A stretch of 56,554 bases of DNA from Desulfobacterales bacterium (GTDB lineage: Bacteria > Desulfobacterota > Desulfobacteria > Desulfobacterales > ETH-SRB1). The translations under genes were made by a program, and so were the position numbers. The DNA is taken from the NCBI GenBank assembly GCA_030610995.1, contig JAUWQO010000007.1, positions 1 to 56,554 of the forward strand, read 5' to 3'. Position 1 is the stretch's first letter, and each line of letters begins with the position of its first letter. The notes beneath the pieces were generated by a model. It was not told the DNA's origin, did not search any database, and saw only the letters and a list, made by a program, of their open reading frames with translations. This document shows positions 6,453 to 14,588 of this stretch, one piece after another.

Positions 6453-6518
6453 CTGGAAAACTAAAGGGCGTCCCCAAGTGTAACTCTGGAAAACTAAAGG
6501 GCGTCCCCAAGTGTAACT
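6453..6518. repeat. Perfect 33-bp tandem duplication
   Basis: Two identical 33-base units, 6453-6485 and 6486-6518, each containing GGGCGTCCCCAAGTGTAAC. The junction is clean, so the duplication is young. The similar phrase GGACGTCCCCCAGGTGTCA occurs at about 4131-4149, and GGGGACGTTA at about 56409. To the right (6521-6552) a degenerate AACGCAAGGCACGAAGGCGC run follows, related to words inside the element at 15256-15389. Otherwise 6414-6580 holds no gene. Confidence 0.85.
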
Positions 6519-6580
6519 TTAACGCAAGGCACGAAGGCGCAACGACGCGAGGATTATAGGGTTTTACCGTGAAGCAGCAA

Positions 6581-7093
6581 TTAACTTTTTCCTACAATCG
6601 CCTTCAAATCTTTGAGCATCAGGAACAGGTGGAATGGGTCGGTGGGGCTGGATTCGAATTCCCAGTCAGTATACCACTGGCGGGCCGCATCATTTTTTGC
6701 GTGCACGATTAATGCACGAATGCCTACGATATCAGATACCTGCAAAGTTCGAAGCAGCGCATCCTTGAGCAGGGCACGCCCCAGTCCCTTTCCTTGATGC
6801 ACTTTATCAACCGCCAGGCGCGCCAGGATCATCACCGGTACAGGGTGACGCGCCAAGCCCTTCACCACTCTACGCGGCGCTTTCTCGTGTTCAACACTCC
6901 CCACTGTCAGGCTGTAGAAGCCCACGACTTCACCATCTTTGCAACAGACATATGTTTGGGCGCTGCCGGCTTTCTGGTTTACCAGCGCATAGCGTTGCAA
7001 GAACTGATTCAAGGCTGGCTGGGTACAGTCGAAAAATTCGACCGAATCTGCTGCACTGAGCTTGTGCACAGGTTCATGTCCCAAAGTGGTCAA
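6581..7093 (-). CDS. GNAT toxin (TacT-like)
   Basis: 170 residues, typical of GNAT toxins that acetylate the amino group of charged tRNAs and so stop translation. The acetyl-CoA loop is seen in LAVDKVHQGKGLGRALL (Q/RxxGxG-type QGKGLG), and the late catalytic Tyr in ARQWYTDWEF, followed by FESSP..PFHLFLML. The N-terminus FFDCTQPALNQFLQRYA is the standard CG..LD.fL-type start. It overlaps the DUF1778 antitoxin stop as ATGA (7090-7093). No truncation is visible. Confidence 0.92.
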   Translation of the reverse strand: MTTLGHEPVHKLSAADSVEFFDCTQPALNQFLQRYALVNQKAGSAQTYVCCKDGEVVGFYSLTVGSVEHEKAPRRVVKGLARHPVPVMILARLAVDKVHQGKGLGRALLKDALLRTLQVSDIVGIRALIVHAKNDAARQWYTDWEFESSPTDPFHLFLMLKDLKAIVGKS

Positions 7094-7368
7094 TCCAGAA
7101 CCCCCGGCTGGGTCAACAGCTTCTTAAGGCGGGGTTTGGATTGCACCGGGCGATCTAAAGCTTGCTGGAACATCTCCCATTGGGCATTGTCCAGTCCAAA
7201 ATGACATCGATTCGCCAAGGCCTGGTTGGCCGCTGTGATGCCTGCTTCCAACAAAAATTCGCTTACATTTTTATGGCAGGCACGAGCGGCCTCTTGCAAC
7301 AATTGCTTGACCGCAGTATTCGCACGTACATCAATCCGTGCGGATTTCGATTGTATTGAGCTGGTCAT
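7090..7368 (-). CDS. DUF1778 antitoxin (TacA-like, ribbon-helix-helix)
   Basis: 92 residues. Residues 3-45 form a ribbon-helix-helix DNA-binding domain (SARIDVRANTAVKQLLQEAA, then NVSEFLLEAG), and the C-terminal tail (WEMFQQALDRP) is the toxin-neutralising segment of TacA proteins. ATG 7368 is preferred to GTG 7374 because the strong AAGGAGG (7374-7380) is five bases before it. A palindrome inside its promoter is a likely self-operator. Confidence 0.9.
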   Translation of the reverse strand: MTSSIQSKSARIDVRANTAVKQLLQEAARACHKNVSEFLLEAGITAANQALANRCHFGLDNAQWEMFQQALDRPVQSKPRLKKLLTQPGVLD

Positions 7369-7394
7369 GGGCACCTCCTTTCATTCATGTTGAA

Positions 7395-7423
7395 AATATA
7401 GCGTCCGGACGATGTTATGACAA
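7395..7423 (-). promoter_or_regulatory. Promoter and operator of TacAT-like module
   Basis: On the minus strand TTGTCA (7418-7423) and TATATT (7395-7400) are 17 bases apart. The spacer contains the perfect palindrome CGTCCGGACG (7402-7411), placed where a ribbon-helix-helix repressor would block RNA polymerase. The leader is about 20 bases and includes AAGGAGG. Confidence 0.75.
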
Positions 7424-7527
7424 GAGAAAAATGCATATATAGCCCACTTTCGAGCCACGAATGACACAAATGCCCACGAATATTTATAAAATAAAGCTGT
7501 TGCGTCTTTGTTTGCCCTGTTCAATTT

Positions 7528-7716
7528 TTACCCCGTTAAATGCTTTTGGTTTTCATATTTAACTGGGGCATGCAGTGAGAAGCGAAGCGTATTTAACAAA
7601 AGCGCCTCTTTGACCTCAAGCGGATCAATTCCTCGAGTAGAAGCTCTCTCCACTGCATGGAGTTTGAGCTGATAATTTCCCTTTTCTATCTGTTCTTTAA
7701 TCCATTGCATCTTCAT
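7528..7716 (-). pseudogene. DUF4258 protein, truncated by repeat
   Basis: 62 codons. The start WIKEQIEKGNYQLKLHAVERA, then RGIDPLEVKEALL, is the first half of a DUF4258 domain (a small RelE-like toxin fold). After KEALL the frame reads through the repeat word shared with 2035-2052 (residues ~40-49, NTLRFSLHAP) and stops, so the second half of the domain with its C-terminal strands is gone. No antitoxin gene lies next to it. The short protein could be made but should not fold normally. Confidence 0.65.
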
Positions 7717-7866
7717 TGATTTATTATTTCTTCCCGTCGTTTCTGCCCCGCCTGTTTAACACATCCAAAACCATTAAACGATCCCACACAGAAACACACG
7801 GACGAAACCACATTAGGGGCATTTAATTTTCGAGTTGCCCGAAAATACCGCTTAATCTTCCCTTTT
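7717..7866. other. Gene-free gap
   Basis: No gene. GCCCCGCCTG (about 7744) is the only recognisable repeat word. It is followed by the right copy of the long direct repeat. Confidence 0.45.
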
Positions 7867-8010
7867 CTGATCAGGTCAAGTACGTTCATGGTTTTGATTT
7901 TTTACCCAAAACAGCCTTAAGCCGAAAGGGGTAAAAAGTAAACAGTGTTTTACCCAAAACTGCCTTGGGCGGAAATGGGTAACATACTTTCTCATTCTTT
8001 CTGCGTAATC
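7867..8010. repeat. Right copy of long direct repeat (hairpin family C)
   Basis: It begins with CTGATCAGGTCAAGTACGTT, as at 97, and ends with the same ~30 bases as at 284-312. It holds two TTACCCA/(T)GGGGTAA hairpins (7902-7908/7928-7934 and 7950-7956/7976-7982). CGCAGAT-type words (GCGTAATCTGCGTAATCTGC) follow directly to 8030, next to the first intact glycan gene. Confidence 0.8.
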
Positions 8011-8035
8011 TGCGTAATCTGCGGATCATTTAAAC

Positions 8036-9202
8036 CTAATCCATAATGCCCATAAAATCTTGTGCCATTTGCCGCATTATAACGGTACTAGTGTATTGTT
8101 TGACAAACTCGTCTCTCTTTTTCCCTTCATTTCTCAACAACTTGAGTTTGCGTAAAAAATCTTCATGATCACAAGGGTCAAATACTACCGCGTTTTCAAC
8201 ATTCGCACTGACAAAGGTTCTTGCAAACCCAGTAACCCCAGCGATTATCGGTTTACCGGTAGCAGCATACTCAAAAATCTTCGATGGCAGTACTTTTTCA
8301 AAGGCAACACGATCGTTAAGATGCAAAAACAGATAATCACTCTGCCGATAAAATCGTATCAATTCTTCACGCCCTACAGGATCGTGCAGAACAACGTTGG
8401 ACACATCCTGTTTCTTAAGGGCATCCTTCAGTTCAGAGCGCATACCACCATCACCAACAATCCAAAATTCATATTCCTTTTCCGTCATTTTGGCTATAAT
8501 CGGAATTATTTTTTCAAGCCCCTGTCCCTGACCAATATTTCCCGCATATGTAATAATCTTTCTATCAGTAGGCCCCTCCTTCTCAAAAGAGACACCTACA
8601 AACTCTTCATCGATACCATTTGTGAAGAATGAGAAATCTTTTTCAGGAACAATATTCCGAAAATATTCACGAAACCCCTCAGAAACAAGATTCACCTTAT
8701 CGGCTGTCGAGATAGTAAATTTCTCCACAAGAAGAAAAACAGGTAGTACCATCCAGGAAATTGGAGGAGAAAGAAGCGATTTCATTGTATCAGTGAAAAT
8801 ATCTCTTATATCAAGATACAAACGCGCACGCTTCATTTTTGCAATTACCGCTCCCAAAAATGCCGTAAAAAGACGGGATGATGTTGCAAAAACTACATCA
8901 TAATCCCTTCCCTTAGAGTACCTGACTGTTTTAATTAAGTATGCTAAAAATGCCCGGGCCTGGTCCAAAAATCCACTCTTATGAGGAGGAAGCTGCATTC
9001 TTATAATATTTATATTTCCATCTTGCTCCACAGACACCGCTTCCCTGCGGAATGTTTTATATCTATTGGGCATTGTCGTAATTACATCAACCAAATCATT
9101 CTCTTTCAACAATGGCCGTAACGCATTTATAAACGTCGATGACCTAAACGAACCTGCGCATAAATCCGGCTTGCAATAAAACGTCAAGATCAGGATTTTC
9201 AA
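8036..9202 (-). CDS. Glycosyltransferase family 4 (WbuB-like)
   Basis: 388 residues, GT-B fold. The N-terminal domain has a WbuB-type start (ILTFYCKPDLCAGSFRSSTF) and DIRDIFTDTM; the C-terminal donor-binding domain has ITYAGNIGQGQGLEKIIPII, VGDGG and KIFEYAATGKPIIAG, containing the conserved Glu of GT4 retaining enzymes. It probably adds an N-acetylated hexosamine in assembling the repeat unit at the inner face of the membrane. TTG 9202 overlaps the stop of wecB as TTGA. It is the last intact gene of the long run; downstream are repeats. The sugar specificity is unknown. Confidence 0.88.
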   Translation of the reverse strand: MKILILTFYCKPDLCAGSFRSSTFINALRPLLKENDLVDVITTMPNRYKTFRREAVSVEQDGNINIIRMQLPPHKSGFLDQARAFLAYLIKTVRYSKGRDYDVVFATSSRLFTAFLGAVIAKMKRARLYLDIRDIFTDTMKSLLSPPISWMVLPVFLLVEKFTISTADKVNLVSEGFREYFRNIVPEKDFSFFTNGIDEEFVGVSFEKEGPTDRKIITYAGNIGQGQGLEKIIPIIAKMTEKEYEFWIVGDGGMRSELKDALKKQDVSNVVLHDPVGREELIRFYRQSDYLFLHLNDRVAFEKVLPSKIFEYAATGKPIIAGVTGFARTFVSANVENAVVFDPCDHEDFLRKLKLLRNEGKKRDEFVKQYTSTVIMRQMAQDFMGIMD

Positions 9203-10347
9203 TTTGAAATTTCCTTTAGATATCTGCGTATATGATCAACTATACGCACACTCGCGTTGCCATCCCACAAGTCCGGAACACGGCCGTTTTTTTTCTCTCC
9301 ATTCAACACCTTTTTTATCTCAAGGCTCAATCTTTCCATATCATAGCCTACCAGTATATTGGTTCCCATCTCCACGGTAACCGGTCGTTCTGTATTCTGT
9401 CGCAATGTCAGACATGGTACGCCAAGTGCGGTCGTTTCCTCTTGCAATCCACCGCTATCGGTCAGCATGACAGCACAATCCTTCCATAAACAAAGAAAGT
9501 CATTATAGCTAAGGGGATCCAGCATAATAACTCCTGAAGATATCTTATGAGAATCAGAAACTTCCTCAATAAAAAGATCTCTTAGTCCAAACTCGTCAAT
9601 CCGACTACTGGTTCTTGGGTGGCAGGGAAATATTACAGGCACTTCTCCTGCAATTCTACTTACTGTTTTCATGATAGATGTCAGGATTGCCCTGTCATCA
9701 ACATTCGATGGCCGATGAAGGGTCATACACAAATATTTTTCCGGCAAACATTCTTTTAGCGACCTAACCGGAGAAGTTACGGCATACGTATCATCAATTT
9801 TGCGAAGTTGATAAAAGAGATTATCAATCATTACATGACCGACAAAGTGGACACAACCATTTGAATGACCTTCATTGATAAGATTCCGGGTACCGCTATC
9901 CTCTGTAGTAAAAAAGATATCCGTTATGGCATCGGTTGCCAGCCGGTTGATCTCTTCCGGCATTTGTCGATCTCTTGAACGCAAACCAGCTTCAACATGC
10001 GCAAGCTTTATATGAAGTTTTTTTGCAACAAGTCCGGCCGCAATAGTGGAGTTTACATCTCCTACCACAACCACCATATCCGGGTTTTCTTTCAGGCAGA
10101 CCTCTTCAAACTTAATCATAATACCGGCTGTCTGAACTGCATGACTATCAGAACCCACCCCTAAATGATAATCAGGGTTCCTAATCCCCAGACCCGCAAA
10201 AAAAGTCTCAGACATATTATCATCATAATGCTGACCGGTATGTACCAAAACAGCATTAACATCTTCACAGCTCTCAATCACTCGCAATATAGGGGCAATC
10301 TTCATAAAATTGGGCCGAGCCCCTGCCACGAGAATCACCTTTTTCAT
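9199..10347 (-). CDS. wecB: UDP-N-acetylglucosamine 2-epimerase (non-hydrolysing)
   Basis: 382 residues, the usual length. It interconverts UDP-GlcNAc and UDP-ManNAc in the cytosol. Family motifs are complete: GARPNFMKIAPIL at the N-terminus, GQHYDDNMS, VGDVNSTIAAGL, HVEAGLRS, MPEEINR, LHRPSNVD and LTDSGGLQEE. A UDP-ManNAc dehydrogenase (WecC) is not in the window, so the ManNAc could be used directly or the enzyme could act on a related 6-deoxy sugar (FnlC/WbpI type). It lies between the heparinase-like gene (19-base gap) and the WbuB-like glycosyltransferase, a recurrent order in polysaccharide loci. Confidence 0.92.
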   Translation of the reverse strand: MKKVILVAGARPNFMKIAPILRVIESCEDVNAVLVHTGQHYDDNMSETFFAGLGIRNPDYHLGVGSDSHAVQTAGIMIKFEEVCLKENPDMVVVVGDVNSTIAAGLVAKKLHIKLAHVEAGLRSRDRQMPEEINRLATDAITDIFFTTEDSGTRNLINEGHSNGCVHFVGHVMIDNLFYQLRKIDDTYAVTSPVRSLKECLPEKYLCMTLHRPSNVDDRAILTSIMKTVSRIAGEVPVIFPCHPRTSSRIDEFGLRDLFIEEVSDSHKISSGVIMLDPLSYNDFLCLWKDCAVMLTDSGGLQEETTALGVPCLTLRQNTERPVTVEMGTNILVGYDMERLSLEIKKVLNGEKKNGRVPDLWDGNASVRIVDHIRRYLKEISN

Positions 10348-10366
10348 GTAATCACATTCTCCTCAA

Positions 10367-12016
10367 TCATACGAAAACCAATCGCGTGGAGATATTTAAA
10401 GGCAATTGTGTCTCTATCTCTCCGATAATAACCCTGTTTAAAATACTTAAGCCGAATTCAGGGTGGTAGGTGCTATCTTTCACAGAGATACGCACTCGTT
10501 TGTCCATTTTCATCTCAACAATTTTATTGCCTTTATCATCATAAATATCGACTCCCCCCTTTCCCCCTTGTTTGACATGGATGGATGGATGGAGATGAAA
10601 AAAAACACGAACCAGATGAGCGCCTGATCCTCCAACATTATCTGATATAACCAGTCCATCATCAGATAATGACCAGGTTCGCTGGTGAACCCCTACGGAT
10701 TTCAGTCGTTTAAATCCATCATGGGCCGCACGGATAACATCTTTATCATGTAAGATTTCAATATCCCGGTTTACTATCTTCGCCCGTCCAGCGACTCGGA
10801 ATCCACTCCAAACCTCAGAAGAATCCTGTCCGTCAACTGACAGGGTATTATGAGCTGGAGTTTTACGCTGTCGCAACCGCTCCTGACTGACCCCATAACA
10901 AGAGGTTCCACTGTTTACCAAAACACGCCGTCTCCCTTTTGAGAGTTCGAAAGAAAGCGTATCAGCATGAGCATGCCCGGGGAGATAATCCGGACCTATT
11001 GGGGCTGCATCAGCAATAAGATGCCAATCATTCCGGGAAACAGAATAATAACCAGTCTCTGGCAGACGTCCAACACGGGTATCATTCCTTTCGTCAGGCT
11101 TGACACCCAATCTACGCGCGTAATCCTGAATTTCATCAGGCTTGGCAGCTATACCTGTTGCAGCATCATTAAAAAACGCGATCTCTCCATCCGGGTGGCT
11201 TTGCTTACTCAATGCAAACAGCATCTTGTTTGTTTTATCGCGCCATTTCGCCTGGATCTCAGCCAAAACAACACCGTCATATACCCGGCTTATATTAATA
11301 AGATCCAGCAGGTCCTCCAGAACAATAGCATGATACATAGGTGATCGCTCAAAGTGCCCACCGTCTGCAAGAACCTGTTCAGGAACCTCCTTTGCTAATA
11401 TCTGCAATCCCTTATTCAGCCATTTTTCTGCTTCCACGCCATTAAAAAAAAGCCCGGCAAACACAAGGGCTTTGGCATTGGCAAACAGGTGATTGCCAAG
11501 CAGATGATACTCAGGTTTTTTAAAAAGATACCGTGTCTGAACCGCCAGGCTTTGCAGGGCCTCATCAGGCAGATCATTCCCAGTCAGCGCCCATTTAATC
11601 CAGTTGACAATGCGCAAAGAGGTTGGATAAGGCTCCCACCCATTACCCGTACCCGGAGGATTTTCTTCAATCCACTTACCAATCAGATCAAGATGCAGCG
11701 CCTTTTTATTTTCAGCATCACACGCCTGCAAATCATCCAAATAGTGAAGATTATAAAGCCAAAGCTTCTCCCATTGGGGATTATTCCAGTCCTTTTTAGA
11801 AACAAGCTTATGCTCTTGATTCAGAAATCGAAAACAGTAAGGGGAAAGTAGAGAGGGATTTTTTTTACAAGGGTTTACCCAATCAGCTTTAATTGATCTT
11901 GTTGCCGGCGCAGGAGATATATCCGGCTTTGGTTTATACAGTTTAAACCATAACCTGCCATAAATCTGAACCGGCTTGAGATATTTGACAGTGTGAAAAA
12001 GACGAGGTAAATTCAT
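10367..12016 (-). CDS. Heparinase II/III-like protein
   Basis: 549 residues. The N-terminal half is an (alpha/alpha) toroid region with LWLYNLHYLDDLQA, NGWEPYPTSLRIVNWIKW and LLGNHLFANAKALVFAG; the C-terminal half is the beta-sandwich typical of heparinase II/III (LPGHAHADTLSFELS, RVLVNSGTSCYG, RKTPAHNTLSVDG). The His/Asn residues of these motifs are the metal and catalytic sites of the lyase family. No signal peptide is seen, so it may act on lipid-linked or nascent uronate-containing glycan rather than as a secreted lyase. Genes like this regularly accompany the bi-domain oxidoreductase found to the right. Confidence 0.88.
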   Translation of the reverse strand: MNLPRLFHTVKYLKPVQIYGRLWFKLYKPKPDISPAPATRSIKADWVNPCKKNPSLLSPYCFRFLNQEHKLVSKKDWNNPQWEKLWLYNLHYLDDLQACDAENKKALHLDLIGKWIEENPPGTGNGWEPYPTSLRIVNWIKWALTGNDLPDEALQSLAVQTRYLFKKPEYHLLGNHLFANAKALVFAGLFFNGVEAEKWLNKGLQILAKEVPEQVLADGGHFERSPMYHAIVLEDLLDLINISRVYDGVVLAEIQAKWRDKTNKMLFALSKQSHPDGEIAFFNDAATGIAAKPDEIQDYARRLGVKPDERNDTRVGRLPETGYYSVSRNDWHLIADAAPIGPDYLPGHAHADTLSFELSKGRRRVLVNSGTSCYGVSQERLRQRKTPAHNTLSVDGQDSSEVWSGFRVAGRAKIVNRDIEILHDKDVIRAAHDGFKRLKSVGVHQRTWSLSDDGLVISDNVGGSGAHLVRVFFHLHPSIHVKQGGKGGVDIYDDKGNKIVEMKMDKRVRISVKDSTYHPEFGLSILNRVIIGEIETQLPLNISTRLVFV

Positions 12017-12022
12017 TTAGAA

Positions 12023-12253
12023 TTAGCCGCAGATAAACGCAGATGGACGCGGATAAAAGCTATTTTCTTATAATAGCACACCACAGAACGACGCAGGATT
12101 TTAAATTGGATTGAGATCGCTTTGATTATGCTTCTTTGTTGCAAAGAATGTTTTTAAATAATTTCCATTCATCTGTGTTAATCAGCAACTAATTTGTCTT
12201 TTTCTTTTTTCTTTTCTTTATGTATAAATATATCTGCGTTTATCCGCGGCTAA
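12023..12253. repeat. TTAGCCGCAGAT element 1 (231 bp)
   Basis: Left end TTAGCCGCAGAT (12023-12034), right end ATCCGCGGCTAA (12242-12253), i.e. imperfect terminal inverted repeats. The inner part is A/T-rich with CTTTTTC runs. A further half-site (TTCATCTGCAGCTAA) lies at about 12273-12287. No open frame. It starts 7 bases upstream of the heparinase-like gene and fills the gap to the GxxExxY gene. Confidence 0.75.
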
Positions 12254-12284
12254 TAATTTGTTTTTTGTCTGTGTTCATCTGCAG

Positions 12285-12671
12285 CTAAAAATTGTTCGCC
12301 ACCCGTTTAATTTCAACCCTTGGCTTTCCAAAGTTGATTATCAATCCAAGCGTCAATCCTGTCGTCTTCAAATAGTTCAATGTCTGCGCAAGATGAATGT
12401 CCTCAATCCGTTTTGCTGTTTTAAGTTCAACAATGACGGACCCTTGTGCTATCATATCCGCAAAATAGTCACCAACCACTACATTATCATAATACACTTT
12501 GATCGGCTTTTGCTGTTCGATCTTCATCCCATCTTTCTTCAATTGATGCGCCAACGCATTCTCATATACCTTCTCCAAAAAACCAGCTCCCAAGGTATTG
12601 CTGACTTTATATGCCGCTCCAATAATCTTCTCCGATACAGCATCAAGCTCATCTTTAGTCATATATTTCAC
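12285..12671 (-). CDS. GxxExxY protein (PD-(D/E)XK nuclease-like)
   Basis: 128 residues, full length. It has the family signature KIIGAAYKVSNTLGAGFLEK followed by VYENALAHQL, then VGDYFADMIAQGSVIVELKT, where D, E and K form a PD-(D/E)XK-like core, and TLNYLKTTGLTLGLIINFG. The role of the family is not established; it is common in environmental genomes among repeats. The start is GTG 12671, or ATG 12662. It stands alone between two TTAGCCGCAGAT elements inside the glycan run, which suggests it was carried in with them. A beheaded relative lies at 2176-2227. Confidence 0.88.
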   Translation of the reverse strand: MKYMTKDELDAVSEKIIGAAYKVSNTLGAGFLEKVYENALAHQLKKDGMKIEQQKPIKVYYDNVVVGDYFADMIAQGSVIVELKTAKRIEDIHLAQTLNYLKTTGLTLGLIINFGKPRVEIKRVANNF

Positions 12672-12685
12672 CGTTTATTTTTTTA

Positions 12686-12789
12686 TTAGCCGCAGATGAA
12701 CACGGATACACACAGATAAAACAAAAAAGGGCTTTAAAAAATGGCAGTTTCTGAGAAATTTGCGTTTAGCTGCGTCCATCTACGGCTAA
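12686..12789. repeat. TTAGCCGCAGAT element 2 (104 bp)
   Basis: TTAGCCGCAGAT (12686-12697) and ATCTACGGCTAA (12778-12789) form terminal inverted repeats with one mismatch. The interior has GAACACGGATACACACAGAT on the left and GCTGCGTCCATCT on the right. No gene inside. Confidence 0.8.
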
Positions 12790-12947
12790 TTTATATTTTT
12801 ATCTTTGCGTATTTTTGCGCCTTTTTGCGGCTAATTAATCTTTTTTCTTTTTCTTTTTTCTTTTCACATAAACATATCCGCGTCCATCTGCGTTAATCCG
12901 CGGCTAATTCTCAGTTCATCTGCGGCCAATTGTCTGTTTGGCATATT
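12790..12947. repeat. Array of right-end half-sites
   Basis: Three more right-type ends in the same direction: TTTGCGGCTAATTAATC (about 12825-12841), CCGCGGCTAATTC (about 12899-12911) and CTGCGGCCAATTG (about 12920-12932), with CTTTTTC-rich filler between. They have no nearby left ends, so these look like nested or decayed copies. Confidence 0.6.
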
Positions 12948-13133
12948 TCATCCAATGAAATACTGCCGACTTAACTCCAGCGTTTTCTGTTCCCGCAAAC
13001 GTTCTTCTTCAATATTTTTCTGTAAATTTTCTTTCAATTTCATATCAATGGAGTCAAGCTTGGCCTTGATCCTTTTATCTTTTTTCATTTCAAGCTTCCT
13101 CCCATTATCCAGAACTTGCTTCATCCATTCCAT
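12948..13133 (-). CDS. Small charged coiled-coil protein
   Basis: 61 residues, mostly Lys/Glu/Arg with a heptad-like pattern (KAKLDSIDMKLKENLQKN, then EEERLREQKTLELS). I do not recognise a family. ATG 13133 has GGGAGG six bases upstream and overlaps the 3' end of the peptidase-like gene by 29 bases, so it is probably translated together with it. It could be a partner or inhibitor of that protein, or a fragment. No transmembrane segment. Confidence 0.5.
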   Translation of the reverse strand: MEWMKQVLDNGRKLEMKKDKRIKAKLDSIDMKLKENLQKNIEEERLREQKTLELSRQYFIG

Positions 13134-14466
13134 ATCCTGCCTCCCTTAAGTTGTTTTTATACATAGGCTCCTGGAAATTGGTTAATGTTGCTGATTTACC
13201 ATTATGAATGAACAAATCTCCAACTCTTGCTGAAATCATCATGGCTATTCCGGCATATTTCAATGCCGTTGCATCAAATAAAAATCTTGAATGGACCTGA
13301 TTGGGGTAATCATCTTTGGCGATATATTCAACAATCCATATGAACTTCGGCATCTGTTCCAACAGCAGATACGAGCGATAATGCTCGTCCGAAATATTCT
13401 CGAAAATAAACCGCTTAAATGATGTCGACGAGGTCATGAAGACTCTTCGGTACATTTTTTTGTGCGGCAAAAACAAGGTTTCAATTTCAGGCAGCACCCG
13501 GTTCAACAGGGTCAAGACATCCATATACATTTTTTCATATAATGGTACGATTACCGCATCAATATCACCTATTGAGTGCTTCCCCCTGCTCCCAACAATT
13601 GAATAGGGAAGAAAATTGTCATCTACAGAAAAATATCCTTTTATTAAATCAGAAACCGGCGTAATGCAATCTGTATCATCCATTTCATGCTCGATTTTGA
13701 GGTGACCGGTTATGGCAATCGCATGCCTTTTGGCTCTCAGGCCGGCAACAAAAGGAATTCCAGATTCAATAAAAACATATATGAGTTCGTTGAAGATCTT
13801 TCTATCATTGACAATTTCGCTGAAATATATTTCAGGGAAAAACCCCATAAAACTGAAGATGCTGGATATATTCTCTATTGTCAGACCCTTAGAAGGAATC
13901 TTACGGGTGTGTGAAGATGCTAAGTCAAAGATCTGCTGTATGGTATGCTCTGCGTAAATGGAATATCTTTCACTGTAATACTTGGCAATCGCCCATATTG
14001 AGACTTGAGCGCATCTGGAAATATTTGCGTCTTGTTGCATCCATGGGAATGCATCCACGGTGAATGTTTTGCCCAAAATATGCACATCAAATTTTGTGAG
14101 CAAAAAATGACCAGGGTCAACGGTAAGTGCCTTTGGGTTTAGATATCCTCTACCCAAATTAAAGGGCGGTGTATTCCTTAAAGTAAAAAAGCCATAGTAG
14201 TCCTCATTTTCTCCGAATATATGAATTCGAAATGAATTTCTGTTGATGTTCTGGTGTCTCTTTGAGAAATCGCTGTAATAGGTGCTCCTGAAATCCTTGT
14301 CCACATAAGGATACTCCAGTATGAAATATGTAACACGCTTAGAAAAGCGATTCATGAGCAAAGACAAAGCGTGATCGGATAAGAAGTCTTTCCCAACCCT
14401 TTTCTGTAGACTCAGTAACTCTTCGCACCTCAATATCTCTATTTGGGTATTATTTGAATCACTCAT
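13105..14466 (-). CDS. Putative papain-like cysteine peptidase (C39-like), uncharacterised
   Basis: 453 residues. I recognise no named family, but the middle has the order of a papain-fold active site: Gln144/145 and Cys152 in WMQQDANISRCAQVSIWAIA, His248 in PFVAGLRAKRHAIAITGH, and Asp282/283 in YFSVDDNFLPYS. This is the pattern of C39-like and related peptidases. The N-terminal ~130 residues and the C-terminal ~150 residues are not recognised; no signal peptide or membrane segment is seen. It forms a pair with the 61-residue protein and sits in an island between TTAGCCGCAGAT elements. An acyl- or peptidyl-transferase role is equally possible. Confidence 0.55.
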   Translation of the reverse strand: MSDSNNTQIEILRCEELLSLQKRVGKDFLSDHALSLLMNRFSKRVTYFILEYPYVDKDFRSTYYSDFSKRHQNINRNSFRIHIFGENEDYYGFFTLRNTPPFNLGRGYLNPKALTVDPGHFLLTKFDVHILGKTFTVDAFPWMQQDANISRCAQVSIWAIAKYYSERYSIYAEHTIQQIFDLASSHTRKIPSKGLTIENISSIFSFMGFFPEIYFSEIVNDRKIFNELIYVFIESGIPFVAGLRAKRHAIAITGHLKIEHEMDDTDCITPVSDLIKGYFSVDDNFLPYSIVGSRGKHSIGDIDAVIVPLYEKMYMDVLTLLNRVLPEIETLFLPHKKMYRRVFMTSSTSFKRFIFENISDEHYRSYLLLEQMPKFIWIVEYIAKDDYPNQVHSRFLFDATALKYAGIAMMISARVGDLFIHNGKSATLTNFQEPMYKNNLREAGYGMDEASSG

Positions 14467-14516
14467 GTGACGATCCCTTAAAACAAATCCTTCATATGTT
14501 CAAGTTTTTTCGTTTA

Positions 14517-14588
14517 TTAGCCGCAGATGAACACGGATACACGCAGATAAAACAAAAAAGAAAACCATCTGCGTCCATCTGCGGCTAA
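14517..14588. repeat. TTAGCCGCAGAT element 3 (72 bp, near palindrome)
   Basis: TTAGCCGCAGAT (14517-14528) and ATCTGCGGCTAA (14577-14588) are perfect inverted ends. The short interior (ACACGGATACACGCAGAT...CATCTGCGTCC) continues the pairing, so the whole element can fold as one hairpin. Its left end is 50 bases upstream of the peptidase-like gene. Confidence 0.85.

Noticed and set aside
8165-8903. Plus-strand open frames opposite the glycan genes
   Set aside because: They are antisense shadows of strongly conserved minus-strand genes, without ribosome sites or domains; the same holds for the other plus-strand frames between 8 and 56 kb.
12790-12947. Evenly spaced half-sites as a CRISPR array
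   Set aside because: Spacing is irregular, the 'repeats' are short and mutated, and no cas gene is present.
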